Translations under genes and position numbers: made by a program
Assembly: GCA_002964805.2 (NCBI GenBank)
Contig: PUDQ02000003.1
Location: 930,001-994,000 of the forward strand
Source: Trametes villosa
Lineage: Eukaryota; Basidiomycota; Agaricomycetes; Polyporales; Polyporaceae
Direction: 5' to 3'
DNA length: 64,000 nt
Shown: piece by piece, positions 48,419 to 60,036 of the stretch
How the letters are laid out: each line of letters starts with the position of its first letter
Position numbering within the stretch: position 1 is the first letter of the stretch
The notes under the pieces: generated by a model
What the model was told of the DNA's origin: nothing
The model's input: only the letters and a program-made list of their open reading frames with translations
Databases searched by the model: none

Positions 48419-50377
48419 ATTGACAGTCTGCTTCTGTTTTCAGAGGTGCTGGGAATAGTTTGCGGACGTCCCGAGTTACCTGCGTTTATATTTGTGCGCT
48501 AATCCCGGTATCGGGACAAGTCTCCGAGAGCAAGCATTTTGAGGGAGAGGAGGCAGCGCTTTGCGACCTCGGGGATGAATGGTGTGCGCCCGGGCGTTGC
48601 TTACCAAGACGCCGGTTCGCGGTTCATCCCCGCTCAAACCGGGGAGTTAGTGCCTGTCCGCGGAAAGTCCCAGTATCTTCGCAGTATTTCTTGGTGGATG
48701 CATACAGCCTTTTCGCGCGCTCGACCATAACTGTTCTGGCGGAGGAGGCGAGAGGCGGAGGCAGCCTCCTGCAGAGATCGCAGCCCCTCGTCGCGGTGAT
48801 GAAAATCTCCTCCAATGCGGGCCGCTGACTCGCAGCTTCTGGGGGGACGTCTCGATCCAAAATACGCCTCTTCCAGAACTTCCCAAACAAGTTGACGAAG
48901 GTGGCCGGACAGAGATAATCGGGGACCTTCACGCATACACGAGCATCCGGGCGATTCAGAACGTAACAACGGCTCCTGAGCGTTTTGATACGCACAGACG
49001 GGGGCAGGACCCCGCTGTAAAGTCTGTTAGGTGGAGATTGAACTATTAGTCAGTGGGCAACAGCCGGTATAGGTGGATCCGGAGCGACTACATACCCGTC
49101 CTATGGGGTGTTGCTTGCCCTGAGACTGAAGGCTTCGAGAGGGCAATATCAAGACTGTGAGGCGTATCAGTCAGTATGCAATGACAGCTCGGCGTTGCTA
49201 AAATGTACTACTACGGAGTGTAGATGCATAGGGTGACGCAGAGTAAACTCCTGCTGGACGCTCATTCAAGAAGGTACTAGCAGGGGACACTCCTCGCCTG
49301 TTTCCTCAGCCATCTGATAGGCAGAGTTGTGCTTCAGCTATCATGAAAGACGCACCTTGGCTCCATTCAGTCTGTAAATTGGGTTGAAATATACACTTCA
49401 GACTCGGATGGAGGGTGATAGGGAGAGGAAGAGGATCAGAGGTAAGCGCCCTTACCCGGCGTTCAGTAAAACTCTTATCGAGATTCAGCGCTACGGAAAG
49501 CGCCGATACGTCGTCCATACATGGCCGCGTGAATCCACCTTCTCGGCTCTTCTCCTTTCCTCTTCCCTCTGTCCAGCACACGTAGAGGTACGCCGTGGGC
49601 TCTGATCCTCAAATTGGCGTGGCTTACTCATGCAGACATAGAGGTTTTGGTCATGCTTTGGGTGTCGTATATCGAACCTCGAAACCGTTCAGCAGCAAGC
49701 AAACTCTGCAGTTGCTTGCTTACACCCGTGGTGGAAATGCGCTCGCGACCTGACTCTGCTCTGTGAAAATATCGTAGAGGTACGGAAAAGCATGCTGGTA
49801 CTCAAAACACGGCGGACCATGCCTGTCCTCTATAGAGCGTCACAGAGCTACACCTAACTACACGCTAGCCAAACATCAGCATCTCAGGCTCGTATCTTCA
49901 CATGTCGCGGCATTTGAAGCTCACAAAATACCACACAAGCAGAGGGGCCGCCATACCGTCTGTCGCAGCTGTCTATCTTACACTACGCCCGTCTCTAAGG
50001 TAGAGTCATGCCCACTCTCATAACTGTACGGCGCCGGCGGCAGGCGAGGGAGTCAGCATCCCACCGCTATCGATCTCGGTGTCATTACAGTACCGGCGAT
50101 TTGAGGTCAGCCGCCAGTGACTCTCACCCCCCGAAGATCCTATTACAATTGCGCGCTTTATATAGGCGAGTAACGCCCCATGGTGAGACCGCTCTCGCAC
50201 TTCGGACGCTGTTGGCAGCGCTCGTTGACAACATGTTACAGCTCCGACCCCCTAGGACGCTCTACCTGCTCTAAAAGAGCTGCGCGCGCTGAGACCATTC
50301 GCCTAGCCATCACCCGGATTCTCTGCTCTCACTGCCGCGGCTCTGTTTCCGAGATAGGCTTCAATACCGTCGTATAA
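48419..50377. other. Intergenic region before the transporter array
   Basis: About 2 kb without a supported gene. A minus-strand stretch at 48640-48990 stays open in two frames with protein-like composition and may be a gene remnant, but has no recognisable domain. The promoter of NmrA-like gene 4 is at 48485-48514. Confidence 0.45.
48485..48514 (-). promoter_or_regulatory. CCG-ATAC-CGG site plus TATA box of NmrA-like gene 4
   Basis: On the minus strand CCGATACCGG (48514-48505), then 14 nt, then TATAAA (48490-48485), 72 nt before the start codon. The extended match TCCCGATACCGGGRTTA is shared with gene 1. Confidence 0.65.
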
Positions 50378-52260
50378 ATGCTACACTGGAGAAATCTGGC
50401 GCGTCCAGGCGAGGAGCCGGTCTCCTCGAGGCGCAGGAGATCTGGTATTGCTATGGTTGTCTTCTCGGCCTTCGGAGGCATCTTGTTTGGCTATGACACT
50501 GGCACGATCTCCGGCATTCTTCGGATGGACGACTGGCTCAAGACGTTTGGCGACCCCGTCTCCGGGACGCAGGGAGCCGATCTGCGATTCGAGCTCCCCA
50601 CTGCACTGGAGTCTGTCGTCGTCTCCATCCTCTTCCTCGGAACCGTTGTCGGTGAGCACCGCTTTGATTTTTTCTTGGTTGGCCGATAGCCAACGATGCG
50701 CAGGGGCGGTAGTCGGTGCACCGGCGGCAGACCTCTTGGGGCGCCGGATCGGCATCATGGTCGCCTGCGTCGTCTTCTCTCTCGGCATAGCGCTTCAGAC
50801 CGGAGCTTCCACCCTCGCCACGTTTACCGTCGGCCGCTTCTTCGCAGGTTCTGGCGTCGGCCTCTCTTCCACGCTTGTGCCAATGTATCAGACCGAGTGC
50901 GCCCCAAAGTGGATTCGCGGGGCTATCGTGGCGTCTTACCAGTGGGCTATCACCATCGGCGTTCTGGTCGCCTCTATCGTAGACAATGCCACAAAGGATC
51001 GTCCGAACCACTCGGCGTGGAGGTTGCCGATCTCTCTTCAATTCATATGGGCTAGTATCCTGTTCGTGGGTATGCTCACGCTGCCCGAGGTATGTCTCCA
51101 TATGCGTTCCCGACAAATAGGACTTTGTTCATTGCTAATCGTACTGAGGTAGACGCCGCGGTGGCTCATCAAGAAGGATCGCCGAAGCGCAGCAGCCAGA
51201 TCGCTCTCCCGACTGTTAGGCGTTGACGAAGACCACCCTGAAGTGCAGGCGGAGCTCGACCAGATCTCCACATCGCTGAACGAGGAGAAGGCGACGGGGC
51301 AGGTTATGTACCGGGACTGCTTCCGGCCGTCGCCGAATAAGATCCTCCTGCGCACGCTCACGAGCATTTCCGTGCTGTCTCTACAGCAGCTGGCTGGGGT
51401 GGTGTTCATCGGTTCATGTGAGTGCCCGCATCTCGTCCGCATATAACCCGCTTACGCTCCTTGTACAGACGGCACCACCTTCTTCGCGAACGCCGGCGTC
51501 AAGAACCCATTTCTGGTTTCCGTCGCGGTCAACGTCGTCCAGATGGGCATGACGCTCCCCGGTATCTGGGGGGTCGAACGCCTCGGACGGCGCCCGCTGC
51601 TCCTCTGGGGCGGCGTCGTGATGTCCATCTGCGCATATCTCATCGCCATCCTCGACGTGACCACCTCGGTGCATGAGCTTGCGCCGCAACGCGCGGTTAT
51701 AGCGCTAGTGTGCATCTTCTTCGCTGCGTACGCTTCGACCTGGGGCCCGGCGGCGTGGGTGTTACCCAGCGAGCTCATCCCGCTCAACCTACGGGCGAAG
51801 GTTGTCTCGCTCTCCGTCGCAGTCCATTGGTACGTTCTCGACTACGACCTTGTTTTCTATTATTTCTGACCTACAGTACATATACGCCGCTCGTAGGCTC
51901 TGTACCTGGGCAGTCTCCTTCGCGTCCCCGTACCTCGCAAACTCCGGGCCAGGAGACGCAGGATTGGGTGCGAAGATATTCTTCATCTGGGGGTCGACGA
52001 CCGCTATCGGCGCGGTCTTCGCGTTCCTCTGCGTCCCGGAGACGAGAGGGCTTGCGCTCGAGCATATTGACCTGCTCTATCAGCACTCGACGCCGCTTAC
52101 GAGTGCGCGCTATGGACGGGAGCTCGTCGCGCAAGGCAGTACCTGTATGGCGAGGCAAGGCTCGGCCGGTTCAGAAGGAGGCAGCGAGGAAGTGCTTGAT
52201 GAGAAGGAAAAGAGCAGCGCGCTTGGCGTATCGCTTGACAGCGTTGAAGGGTCTCTCTAA
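50378..52260 (+). CDS. MFS sugar transporter, paralogue 2 (diverged helix-7 motif)
   Basis: Five exons, about 520 residues. The sugar-porter framework is present: GGILFGYDTGTISG, ADLLGRRIGIM, VGRFFAGSGVGLSSTLVPMYQTECAPKW, PETRGLALEHIDLL. The helix-7 sugar-binding motif, QQLTGxN in the neighbours, reads QQLAGVVFIGSC, losing the conserved Thr and Asn and the aromatic before Cys. In family members this Asn region contacts the sugar, so substrate or activity has probably changed. The reading frame is intact. First of four same-strand copies. The last intron joins VHW to LCTWAVSF where the others have LWNWAISF. Confidence 0.88.
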
Positions 52261-52753
52261 AACGGATGCGAGTTTGGTATGTGTACTCGGTGTATCCCTC
52301 CTAAAATCCAGCAGTCACACGAAGGTTAAACCAGAGCTCCGAGAGTGTCCTCGCGACCGCCATACTTAGAACGAAGCTCGTCGATCTCCTCGGCGACCGA
52401 AGCCGAGTACCTGGATGACTTTCTCTCCCAGGTTCTCTTCTCGCGGAAGCGGTTCGCGAGGGAAAGATCGCCCTCCGCATGCTAACTTTGGATACTAGGA
52501 AGTTGCGCAACCGCTCATGTGCGCAGCGCGGAGCCATTTCTGGGAATGGCGGCAGCCCTAGTCTATCCGTACGTCCTTCGCCGTTATTCGCGCAGCTAAG
52601 AGCATGACCAGTTTTCCCGACGCGAATCGCGAGACAGCTCCGCGCTATGTATGCACTGCCATGTCGCTCCTGTGCCCCTGGACTCCCATTCCCGTTCTCT
52701 GGGACACCTACTCAGTACTCAACGTCCACCACGTCCACCCGTGGATATTCGCT
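52261..52753. other. Spacer between transporters 2 and 3
   Basis: About 490 nt. An in-frame upstream Met at 52604 would add 50 residues to transporter 3, but those residues look like translated leader. No other feature seen. Confidence 0.45.
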
Positions 52754-54645
52754 ATGTCTGTGAAATCTCTTGGAGCAGCCGCGGTATCTGACGTCCCTAG
52801 GCGGCCGCTCGCCGGTCTGGCCATGGTCGTCTTCGCTTCCATCGGCGGTACCCTACAAGGATACGACACTGGTACCATCAACGGGATCCTGCAGATGCGC
52901 GACTGGCTCCGGACGTTCGGTACTCCCGTCACAGTGGGCACACAGGGCAGCCCCGCTCAGTTCGACATCGCCACATCTATGGAATCAGTTGTGGTGTCGA
53001 TCCTGTCTGCCGGAACGCTACTAGGTTCGTACACAGATGCTCTTCTCTGCTCAGCGCCCTCTCATGGACATTTCCTATACAGGAGCTCTTAGCGGCGGGC
53101 CCACCGCCGACATCCTCGGGCGTCGAATCGGAATCATGGTATCATGCATCGTGTTCTCCCTCGGCGTCGCGCTCCAGACGGGGTCATCCAACCTGCCCAC
53201 CTTCGTCGTCGGCCGCTTCTTCGCCGGCGTCGGGGTCGGCCTCGTCTCCACCCTCGTGCCCATGTACCAGTCCGAGTGCGCACCCAAGCGGATCCGCGGC
53301 GCCGTGGTCTCGTGCTACTCCTTGGCGATCACCATCGGGCTGCTGCTGGCGTCGGTCATCAATAATGCGACGAAGGACCGGGTGGACCACTCTGCGTGGC
53401 GGATCCCAATTGCTGTTCAATTTATCTGGGCGGCGGTGCTATTCAACGGGATGCTTTGGCTCCCGGAGGTACGCAGCTCGTTGTTCCTTGTAACACTGCT
53501 TGCATGCTGACACACAAGCCATAGACCCCGCGTTGGTTGGTGAAGGAGGATCGCCAAGACGCTGCCGTCCAATCGCTTTCTCGCCTGACGTCTTTGCCGC
53601 CCGACCACCCCGCGGTGAAGGCGGTGCTCGAGGACATCCGCACCGCTCTGCAGATTGAGCGCGAGATGGGCGAGAGCACTTACAAAGACTGCTTCCGAAT
53701 GAACCAGAACAAGACGGGTCTTCGTACGCTCTCCGGCATCGTTATACTCGCATTGCAGCAGCTCACCGGCATCAACTTCCTCTTCTACTGTGAGTTCCCC
53801 GCTGTCGTCCACGGGTGGTCGCATTGCTCACCGTGTGTGCACATACTACAGACGGGACGACCTTCTTCGCGCACGTCGGCATCCGGAACCCATTCCTCGT
53901 CTCCGTCGCGAACACAATCGTCAACATGGGCATGACGCTCCCGGGGATGTGGGGCACCGACCGGCTGGGCCGCCGCCCGCTGCTCCTCTTCGGTGGCACC
54001 GTCATGTCGGTGTGCGCGTACCTCATCGCGATCCTCGGTGTGACCACTTCCGTGGAGGACATCGCCCCCCAGCGGGCGGTCATCGCGCTGATGTGCGTCT
54101 ACATAGCGGCGTTTGCGTCGACGTGGGGTCCGGTCGGTTGGGTCGTCGTCGGGGAGACCTTCCCGCTCAATGTTCGCGCGAAGGCGATGTCGCTCTCGAT
54201 TGCCTCCCACTGGTGAGCACTCCCCTCTTATTGATAGAGTTCATGCTCGGTATCAACTTGACGACTGACGGGGGTGTGCAGGCTCTGGAACTGGGCGATA
54301 TCCTTCGCGGCGCCATACCTCGTTAACTCCGGCGCGGGGAACGCCAACCTAGGTGTCAAGGTGTTCTTCATCTGGGGATCAACGTGCGCTCTTGGAGTGA
54401 TGTTCGCCTACTTCTGCATCCCAGAGACGAAGGGCCTTTCGCTCGAGCAAATCGACTTGCTCTATCAACACTCGACCCCGCTCACCAGCGCTCGCTATGG
54501 CCGGGACCTGGTTTCTGCGGAGGGGATCTGGGGTGGTTCAAGCGAGGAGGTTGACGATGAGAAAATCTCAGAGCTCAAGGAAGGGGAGGAGGTTATGCAT
54601 CCGGAGGAAGTCCCAGCGAGAGCGTCTTCTGCGTTGTGCCAGTGA
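52754..54645 (+). CDS. MFS sugar transporter, paralogue 3
   Basis: Five exons, about 530 residues, 12 predicted helices. Signatures: GGTLQGYDTGTING (Phe of the usual FGYDTG replaced by Gln), ADILGRRIGIM, VGRFFAGVGVGLVSTLVPMYQSEC, complete helix-7 motif QQLTGINFLFYC, and PETKGLSLEQIDLL. The C-terminal tail is acidic and cytoplasmic (SEEVDDEKISELKEGEE). Start chosen at 52754 (MSVKSLGAAAV), which matches the N-terminal length of the neighbours. Predicted plasma-membrane proton-coupled sugar importer. Confidence 0.92.
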
Positions 54646-55411
54646 GTCTGCCTGCCTGCGGTACATAGGCGCCCAATGCTATCACCGCTGGCTCGGGCGC
54701 CTCCAGGCGTTTTCTCCAACCACGACGAATTCGAACTGGTACCATGAGCCTCCTCCCTGCTGAAAGTTTACTGGACCGTCTTGGAATGAACGCGATCATG
54801 CTACAAACAGACTCAGATCATTCTGACCGTGTAGCAAGTTAATGCGCGTCAATACGCTACAAAGGAAGGCCCGCGTCAGTAGACATGGTCGTTTGTACGT
54901 CAGCCCTGCGTCCGGCGTACGCGTTGGTGCTAACAGATATATCAATGCAGATCGTACGTACATCTATATGCTCCTATTAGCGTTGTCTGACTCTGTGTGT
55001 CACTCTTGCAGCTACTGCTGTATGCTGTACGCCACCGCGACTTTCACCTCAGGGTGAGAACGTCAAGGATGTTCTAAGCACCTCTCTCACACTCATGGAA
55101 GACGTGTGGCTGCTCTTCGGTATAGTATGGCATCTTTCAGCTAACGGGCTTTGCTCCCGTGGCACCTGTCCGTGAGACCGATATAGGCCGAAAAGGTATG
55201 GCGATACATTTCGTGGCCACCCAGACTACGTTCTGAGTATGCCGGAGTCCCTGGGTGTCAAGGTCGTGGGTGTATGCCCTTCGGGCCATGGTGGCACGTA
55301 CGCACTGAGCGAGACTTTTGCCTCGGGTTCGATAGGCTAATGCACCTCTCTTTCCTTCCATCTCACCATCTAGCCTCTGGCCCCCTCAGACCATCGCAAG
55401 AGTAGGTCAAG
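54646..55411. other. Spacer between transporters 3 and 4
   Basis: About 770 nt of intergenic sequence; a pyrimidine-rich stretch (55340-55390) directly precedes the transporter 4 start. No other feature seen. Confidence 0.45.
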
Positions 55412-57261
55412 ATGTCCAACGGCATGCCGATGAAGAGCGGCAGGAGACACCTGGCGGGCATCGCAATGGCGACATTTGCCTCCTTCGGGGGTATCCTTCT
55501 CGGCTACGACACAGGAACGATCAATGGCATCCTGCAAATGCCCGACTGGCTTAGGACGTTCGGTAACCCCACTCGCATTGCAGGGTCTGCAGTCCTCCGT
55601 TTCACTATCCCGACCTCCACTGAGTCCCTCGTCGTCTCCATCCTATCTGCGGGGACGTTCCTAGGTCAGTGCTGACTTTTATGTCCTATTCGGAACGTCT
55701 GTATTCAAAACATCATCCGCAGGTGCCCTAGGGGGTGCGCCGCTCGCCGACCTCTCCGGGCGCAAGACCGGCATTCTCGCATCATGCATCGTCTTCTGCC
55801 TCGGGATCGCCCTCCAAACCGGCGCACTGACCCTGCCCACGTTCATCGCCGGCCGCTTCTTCGCAGGCTTCGGCGTCGGCCTCATCTCCACCCTCGTGCC
55901 CATGTATCAGTCCGAATGCGCGCCGAAGTGGATCAGGGGCGCGGTCGTGTCGTGTTGGTCGCTCACGATTACGATCGGCCTTCTCCTCGCGTCAGTCATC
56001 AACAACGCTACGAAGGCTCGCGGAGATCACTCGGCGTGGCGGATACCGATTGCGGTGCAGTTCGTATGGGCATCGATATTGTTTGGTGGGATGCTGTGGC
56101 TTCCAGAGGTACGGTCTTACGTTACGTCTATCGTCGTCTCCTCACAGTTGGTTCACTCCCTCAGACACCGCGGTGGCTCATGAAGCAGAATCGCGAGGCC
56201 GCTGCTACCAAGTCCCTCTCGCGTCTCACAGGCCAGCCTCTCGATGACCTCGAATTGCTAGCCGAGCTCGAGTTGATCCAGGCAGCGTTGGCGAAGGAAG
56301 ACGAGGTCGGCGAGAGCGCGTACCGCGACTGCTTCCGGCTCACACCGAACCGAATCGCCCTCCGCACTTTGACAAGCATAGTCATCCAGGCATTGCAGCA
56401 ACTGACGGGCATCACATTCATCTTTTACTGTGAGCCTCTCTATGCCATCTTAGTCCGCAAGAGCCCTTACCGTATCGCGTACACAGATGGCACCACATTC
56501 TTCGCCAACGCAGGCATCAAAAACCCCTTCCTCGTCACAGTCGTCGTCAACGTCGTCAACATGTGCACGACGGTTCCCGGCATCTGGGGCGCGGACAAGA
56601 TCGGCCGCCGGCGGTTGCTCCTCTGGGGCGCGGTCGTGATGTGTGTTTGCGCATACCTAGTCGCTATCCTCGGCGTCACCGCGTCCGTGGAAGACCTCGC
56701 TCCGCAGAGGGCGGTCATCGCGCTGGTATGTGTCTATATCGCCGCGTTTGCGGCTACCTGGGGCCCGCTTGCGTGGGTCATCGCTGTGGAGATCTTCCCG
56801 CACAACGTGCGCGCTAAGGCGATCTCTCTGTCCGCCGCATCGCACTGGTAGGTCCCGTTCACCTGCACTCAAGCTTTCAAGCTTGTACTGAACACAACGT
56901 GCACGATCCCAGGCTATGGAATTGGGCAATCTCGTTCGCTGCGCCGTATCTCGTCAACTCCGGCAAGGGCGATGCCCACCTGGGCGAGAAGGTCTTCTTC
57001 ATCTGGGGCTCGACGTGCGCGGTTTGCGTGCTGTTCGCGTACTTCTTCATACCCGAGACGAAGGGCCTCTCGCTCGAGCAGGTCGACGCCCTTTACCAGC
57101 ATTGGACCCCGGGCTCAAACCACCGTTTCGCATTGGAGTCGGAAACGGACACGCGCCAGGACACAGATAGTAGTCTTGAAAAAGGCGGCTCCGAGTCTGG
57201 GGAGAAGGTCGTCAGGATGTGGGAGTCTACCGTCGAAACCATCCCCGTCCTTGGCGAGTAG
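55412..57261 (+). CDS. MFS sugar transporter, paralogue 4
   Basis: Five exons, about 530 residues. Framework motifs: GGILLGYDTGTING (Leu in place of Phe), ADLSGRKTGIL (GRR changed to GRK), AGRFFAGFGVGLISTLVPMYQSEC, and PETKGLSLEQVDAL. Helix 7 reads QQLTGITFIFYC, so the conserved Asn is Thr. The C-terminal tail (ESETDTRQDTDSSLEKGG) is long and charged. Same intron positions as its neighbours. Probably a sugar importer with altered specificity. An alternative start four codons downstream (55424) is possible. Confidence 0.9.
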
Positions 57262-58179
57262 CAGGTGAGCCTCGTTTCGTCTGGATAGTTCCCCCCTCCG
57301 CTGTATTTTGATTGATATTACCCACCCCAGTGTTCCTGACGCTTAAAGATGTACTCGGATTGCTGGAATCGAGTTCGGTGGCCCTTCGAGCCTACTGCAG
57401 CATGTGGCCCAGGCTAGCGGCCGCACAAGGGATAGTCTGACGGGGGCTAACCGATGCGAGCAGCCTGCTACGCCACGCGGCCTGTCCAGCAGCGGCGGTT
57501 AGACGGCCACCGGTTTCTGGCGCCCGCAGTCACATTCACGGCAGGTCATTCAGCATTCCTGAAGAGCTTCTCCACTACGAAGGTTTGTAGATTGACGAAA
57601 CTGAATGCGGCCCGCAGGCTGCGGCACCCACGGCTGTCGTGCAGCTCTCATTTTTAGATGATACCCTCCTAAATCCTTCCATGGCCTCGTTCGATGGGAA
57701 CCCTCGAGGCCTCGTGCATAAAGCTGGATACTATAACATAGCATCGCTGTGTGTCCTATCCATATGCCAGGTGAGCGCAAATCAAGTTTTCGATTATCTC
57801 AAAGGAACTCATACAGCTCTTGGGATAGATGTCGGGAGAGCGATGTGGTAAAAGCCTCCATCCATGCGTTGTTCGCAGCCGGCCAAGCGTCTTACGTGCT
57901 TCTATGCCGCCCTGCTCGGTCTTCGGACCTGCTCGTCCCAATTGGCGCGATCCACCGACCACCTGGTGTCTGCGCGCTGCAACCGAGTGACAGGTTCGTA
58001 GGTAAGGTTTGCCCCATGACCTCCAGCCGCTTGCCAGTTTGTGCACTCCATGAGCCCTGGCGCGTCCTACTAAAGCATCGGGCAATTGCTCGCCTCCTTC
58101 TCCGCCTCTCGGTCGCCCCCGTCACGGCTGCCTTGATTTTGGCTCATACCCCTCTACTGGACTGCCCTCGAGCGCGAAA
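57262..58179. other. Spacer between transporters 4 and 5
   Basis: About 920 nt. No supported gene; presumed 3' flank of transporter 4 and promoter of transporter 5. Confidence 0.45.
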
Positions 58180-60036
58180 ATGGCTGCCACTCGACTCGGA
58201 CCTGGAGGCGGCCTCTCAGCGGTCGGTTCGAAGAGCGGTATCTCGGGTATTGCGATGACCGCGTTCGCTGCATTTGGCGGCATGCTCTTTGGCTACGACA
58301 CCGGCACTATCTCAGGTATCATCCAGATGAATAACTGGATCATGACGTTCGGACAACCGGATGGCACCAGCGCGACGGGATATTCCCTCTCGACGTCGCG
58401 GGAGTCCCTCGTCGTTTCGATCCTATCTGCGGGCACATTCTTCGGTGCGTAAACGGCCCTACGCCCAGGCTATTGTCATTATCTAACGCCCCTAGCAGGC
58501 GCACTGGCGGGCGCCCCCTCCGCCGACATCCTGGGCCGGAGAATCAGCATCATGCTCACCTGCGTTGTCTTCTCGCTAGGAGTATCCCTCCAGACCGGGG
58601 CGAACACCTTCGCCACATTCGTCGTCGGGCGCGTCTTCGCCGGCCTGGGCGTCGGCCTCGTCTCTACCCTCATCCCGATGTACCAGTCGGAGTGCTCTCC
58701 CAAGTGGATCCGCGGCGCGCTCGTGTCGTGTTACCAGTGGGCGATCTCGATCGGCTTGCTGCTCTCTGCGGTGGTGAACAACGCGACTAAGGATCGCGCG
58801 AACCACTCGGCGTGGCAGATCCCGATCGCTGTCCAGCTGGTGTGGGCGTTTATCCTCTTTGTGGGGATGATATGGCTGCCGGAGGTGAGATATTCTCCTG
58901 CTTCTAGGATGCGTCTCTGACAACTTCTGTTATCTGCATAGACACCGCGTTGGCTTGTCAAGCAGGATCGTCACGCGGATGCTGCGAAATCCATGTCGCG
59001 CCTTCGCTCCTTACCGGTGGACGATCCCGTGGTTCAGAGCGAGCTTGAGGAAATCGCTGCTGCGCTGGAAGAGGAACGGCAGATGGATCAAGGCTCGTAC
59101 GCTGACTGTTTCCGCTCCACGCGCAACAAGATCGGGCTTCGTACCCTCACCGGCATAGCGCTGCAGGCGTGGCAACAGCTCACGGGGATCAACTTCATCT
59201 CTTACTGTGCGTCTCCTCTTCCAACGCTCTCGTGTTCTTCCACGCGGGTCGCTCAAATATATTCACAGACGGTGTTACCTTCTTCACAACCTCTGGGATC
59301 CACAACCCCTTCCTCGTCTCCGTCATCACGAACGTCGTAGGCACCTCCATGACCGTGTTCGGGATCTGGGCCGTCGACCGCTTCGGCCGGCGCGCGATGC
59401 TCCTCTGGGGCGCCGCGCTCATGTGCGTGTGCGAGTACCTGATCGCTATCCTCGGCGTCACGATCTCGACCTCGAACCTCTCCGGGCAGCGTGCGCTCAT
59501 CGCGCTCGTCTGCATCTACGTCGGCACCTTCGCGTCCACTTGGGGCCCCGTCGCGTGGGTCGTGACGGGCGAAATATTCCCGCTCAACGTCCGCGCGAAG
59601 GGTATCTCCCTCTCCGCCGCGTCCAACTGGTGAGTGTCGTCCACTGCGTCCGCGTCCGCATCGGAAACCTATCGCTCACCGTCGCGTCTGCTCCATGCAC
59701 AGGCTGTGGAACTGGGCGATCGCGTTCGCGACGCCGTACCTCGTGAACACGGGCGCGGGCGACGCCGGCCTCGGCGTGAAGGTGTTCTTCATCTGGGGCT
59801 CGACGTGCGCGGGCTGCATCGCGTTCACGTACTTCTGCATCCCCGAGACGCGTGGCCTCTCGCTCGAGCAGATCGACCTGCTCTACCAGCACTCTACCCC
59901 GGTCACGAGCCAGCAGTACCGCAGGCAGCTCATCGCCGAGTCCAGTGCCGGCGCTGATGCGACGACGCCTATCGGTGAGGAAGAGAAGGGCGGCGCGTCG
60001 TGGGAGATTCGGGAGATGAGACAGAGTGCGGCTTAG
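58180..60036 (+). CDS. MFS sugar transporter, paralogue 5
   Basis: Five exons, about 520 residues. Complete signatures: GGMLFGYDTGTISG, ADILGRRISIM, VGRVFAGLGVGLVSTLIPMYQSEC, helix-7 QQLTGINFISYC, and PETRGLSLEQIDLL. It is more like the separate minus-strand copy at 36323-38203 than its tandem neighbours: both share QAWQQLTG, MSRLRSLP, STSRESLVVSILSAG, and a C terminus with KGGASWEIREM or a close variant. So the array mixes at least two older subgroups. Confidence 0.92.

Noticed and set aside
48624..48995. Minus-strand frames with protein-like composition
   Set aside because: Two different frames look equally plausible, no splice partners and no family recognised; at most a gene remnant.
52604..52753. 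Upstream Met extending MFS transporter 3 by 50 residues
   Set aside because: The added residues are unlike the other four transporters, whose N termini match a start at 52754.
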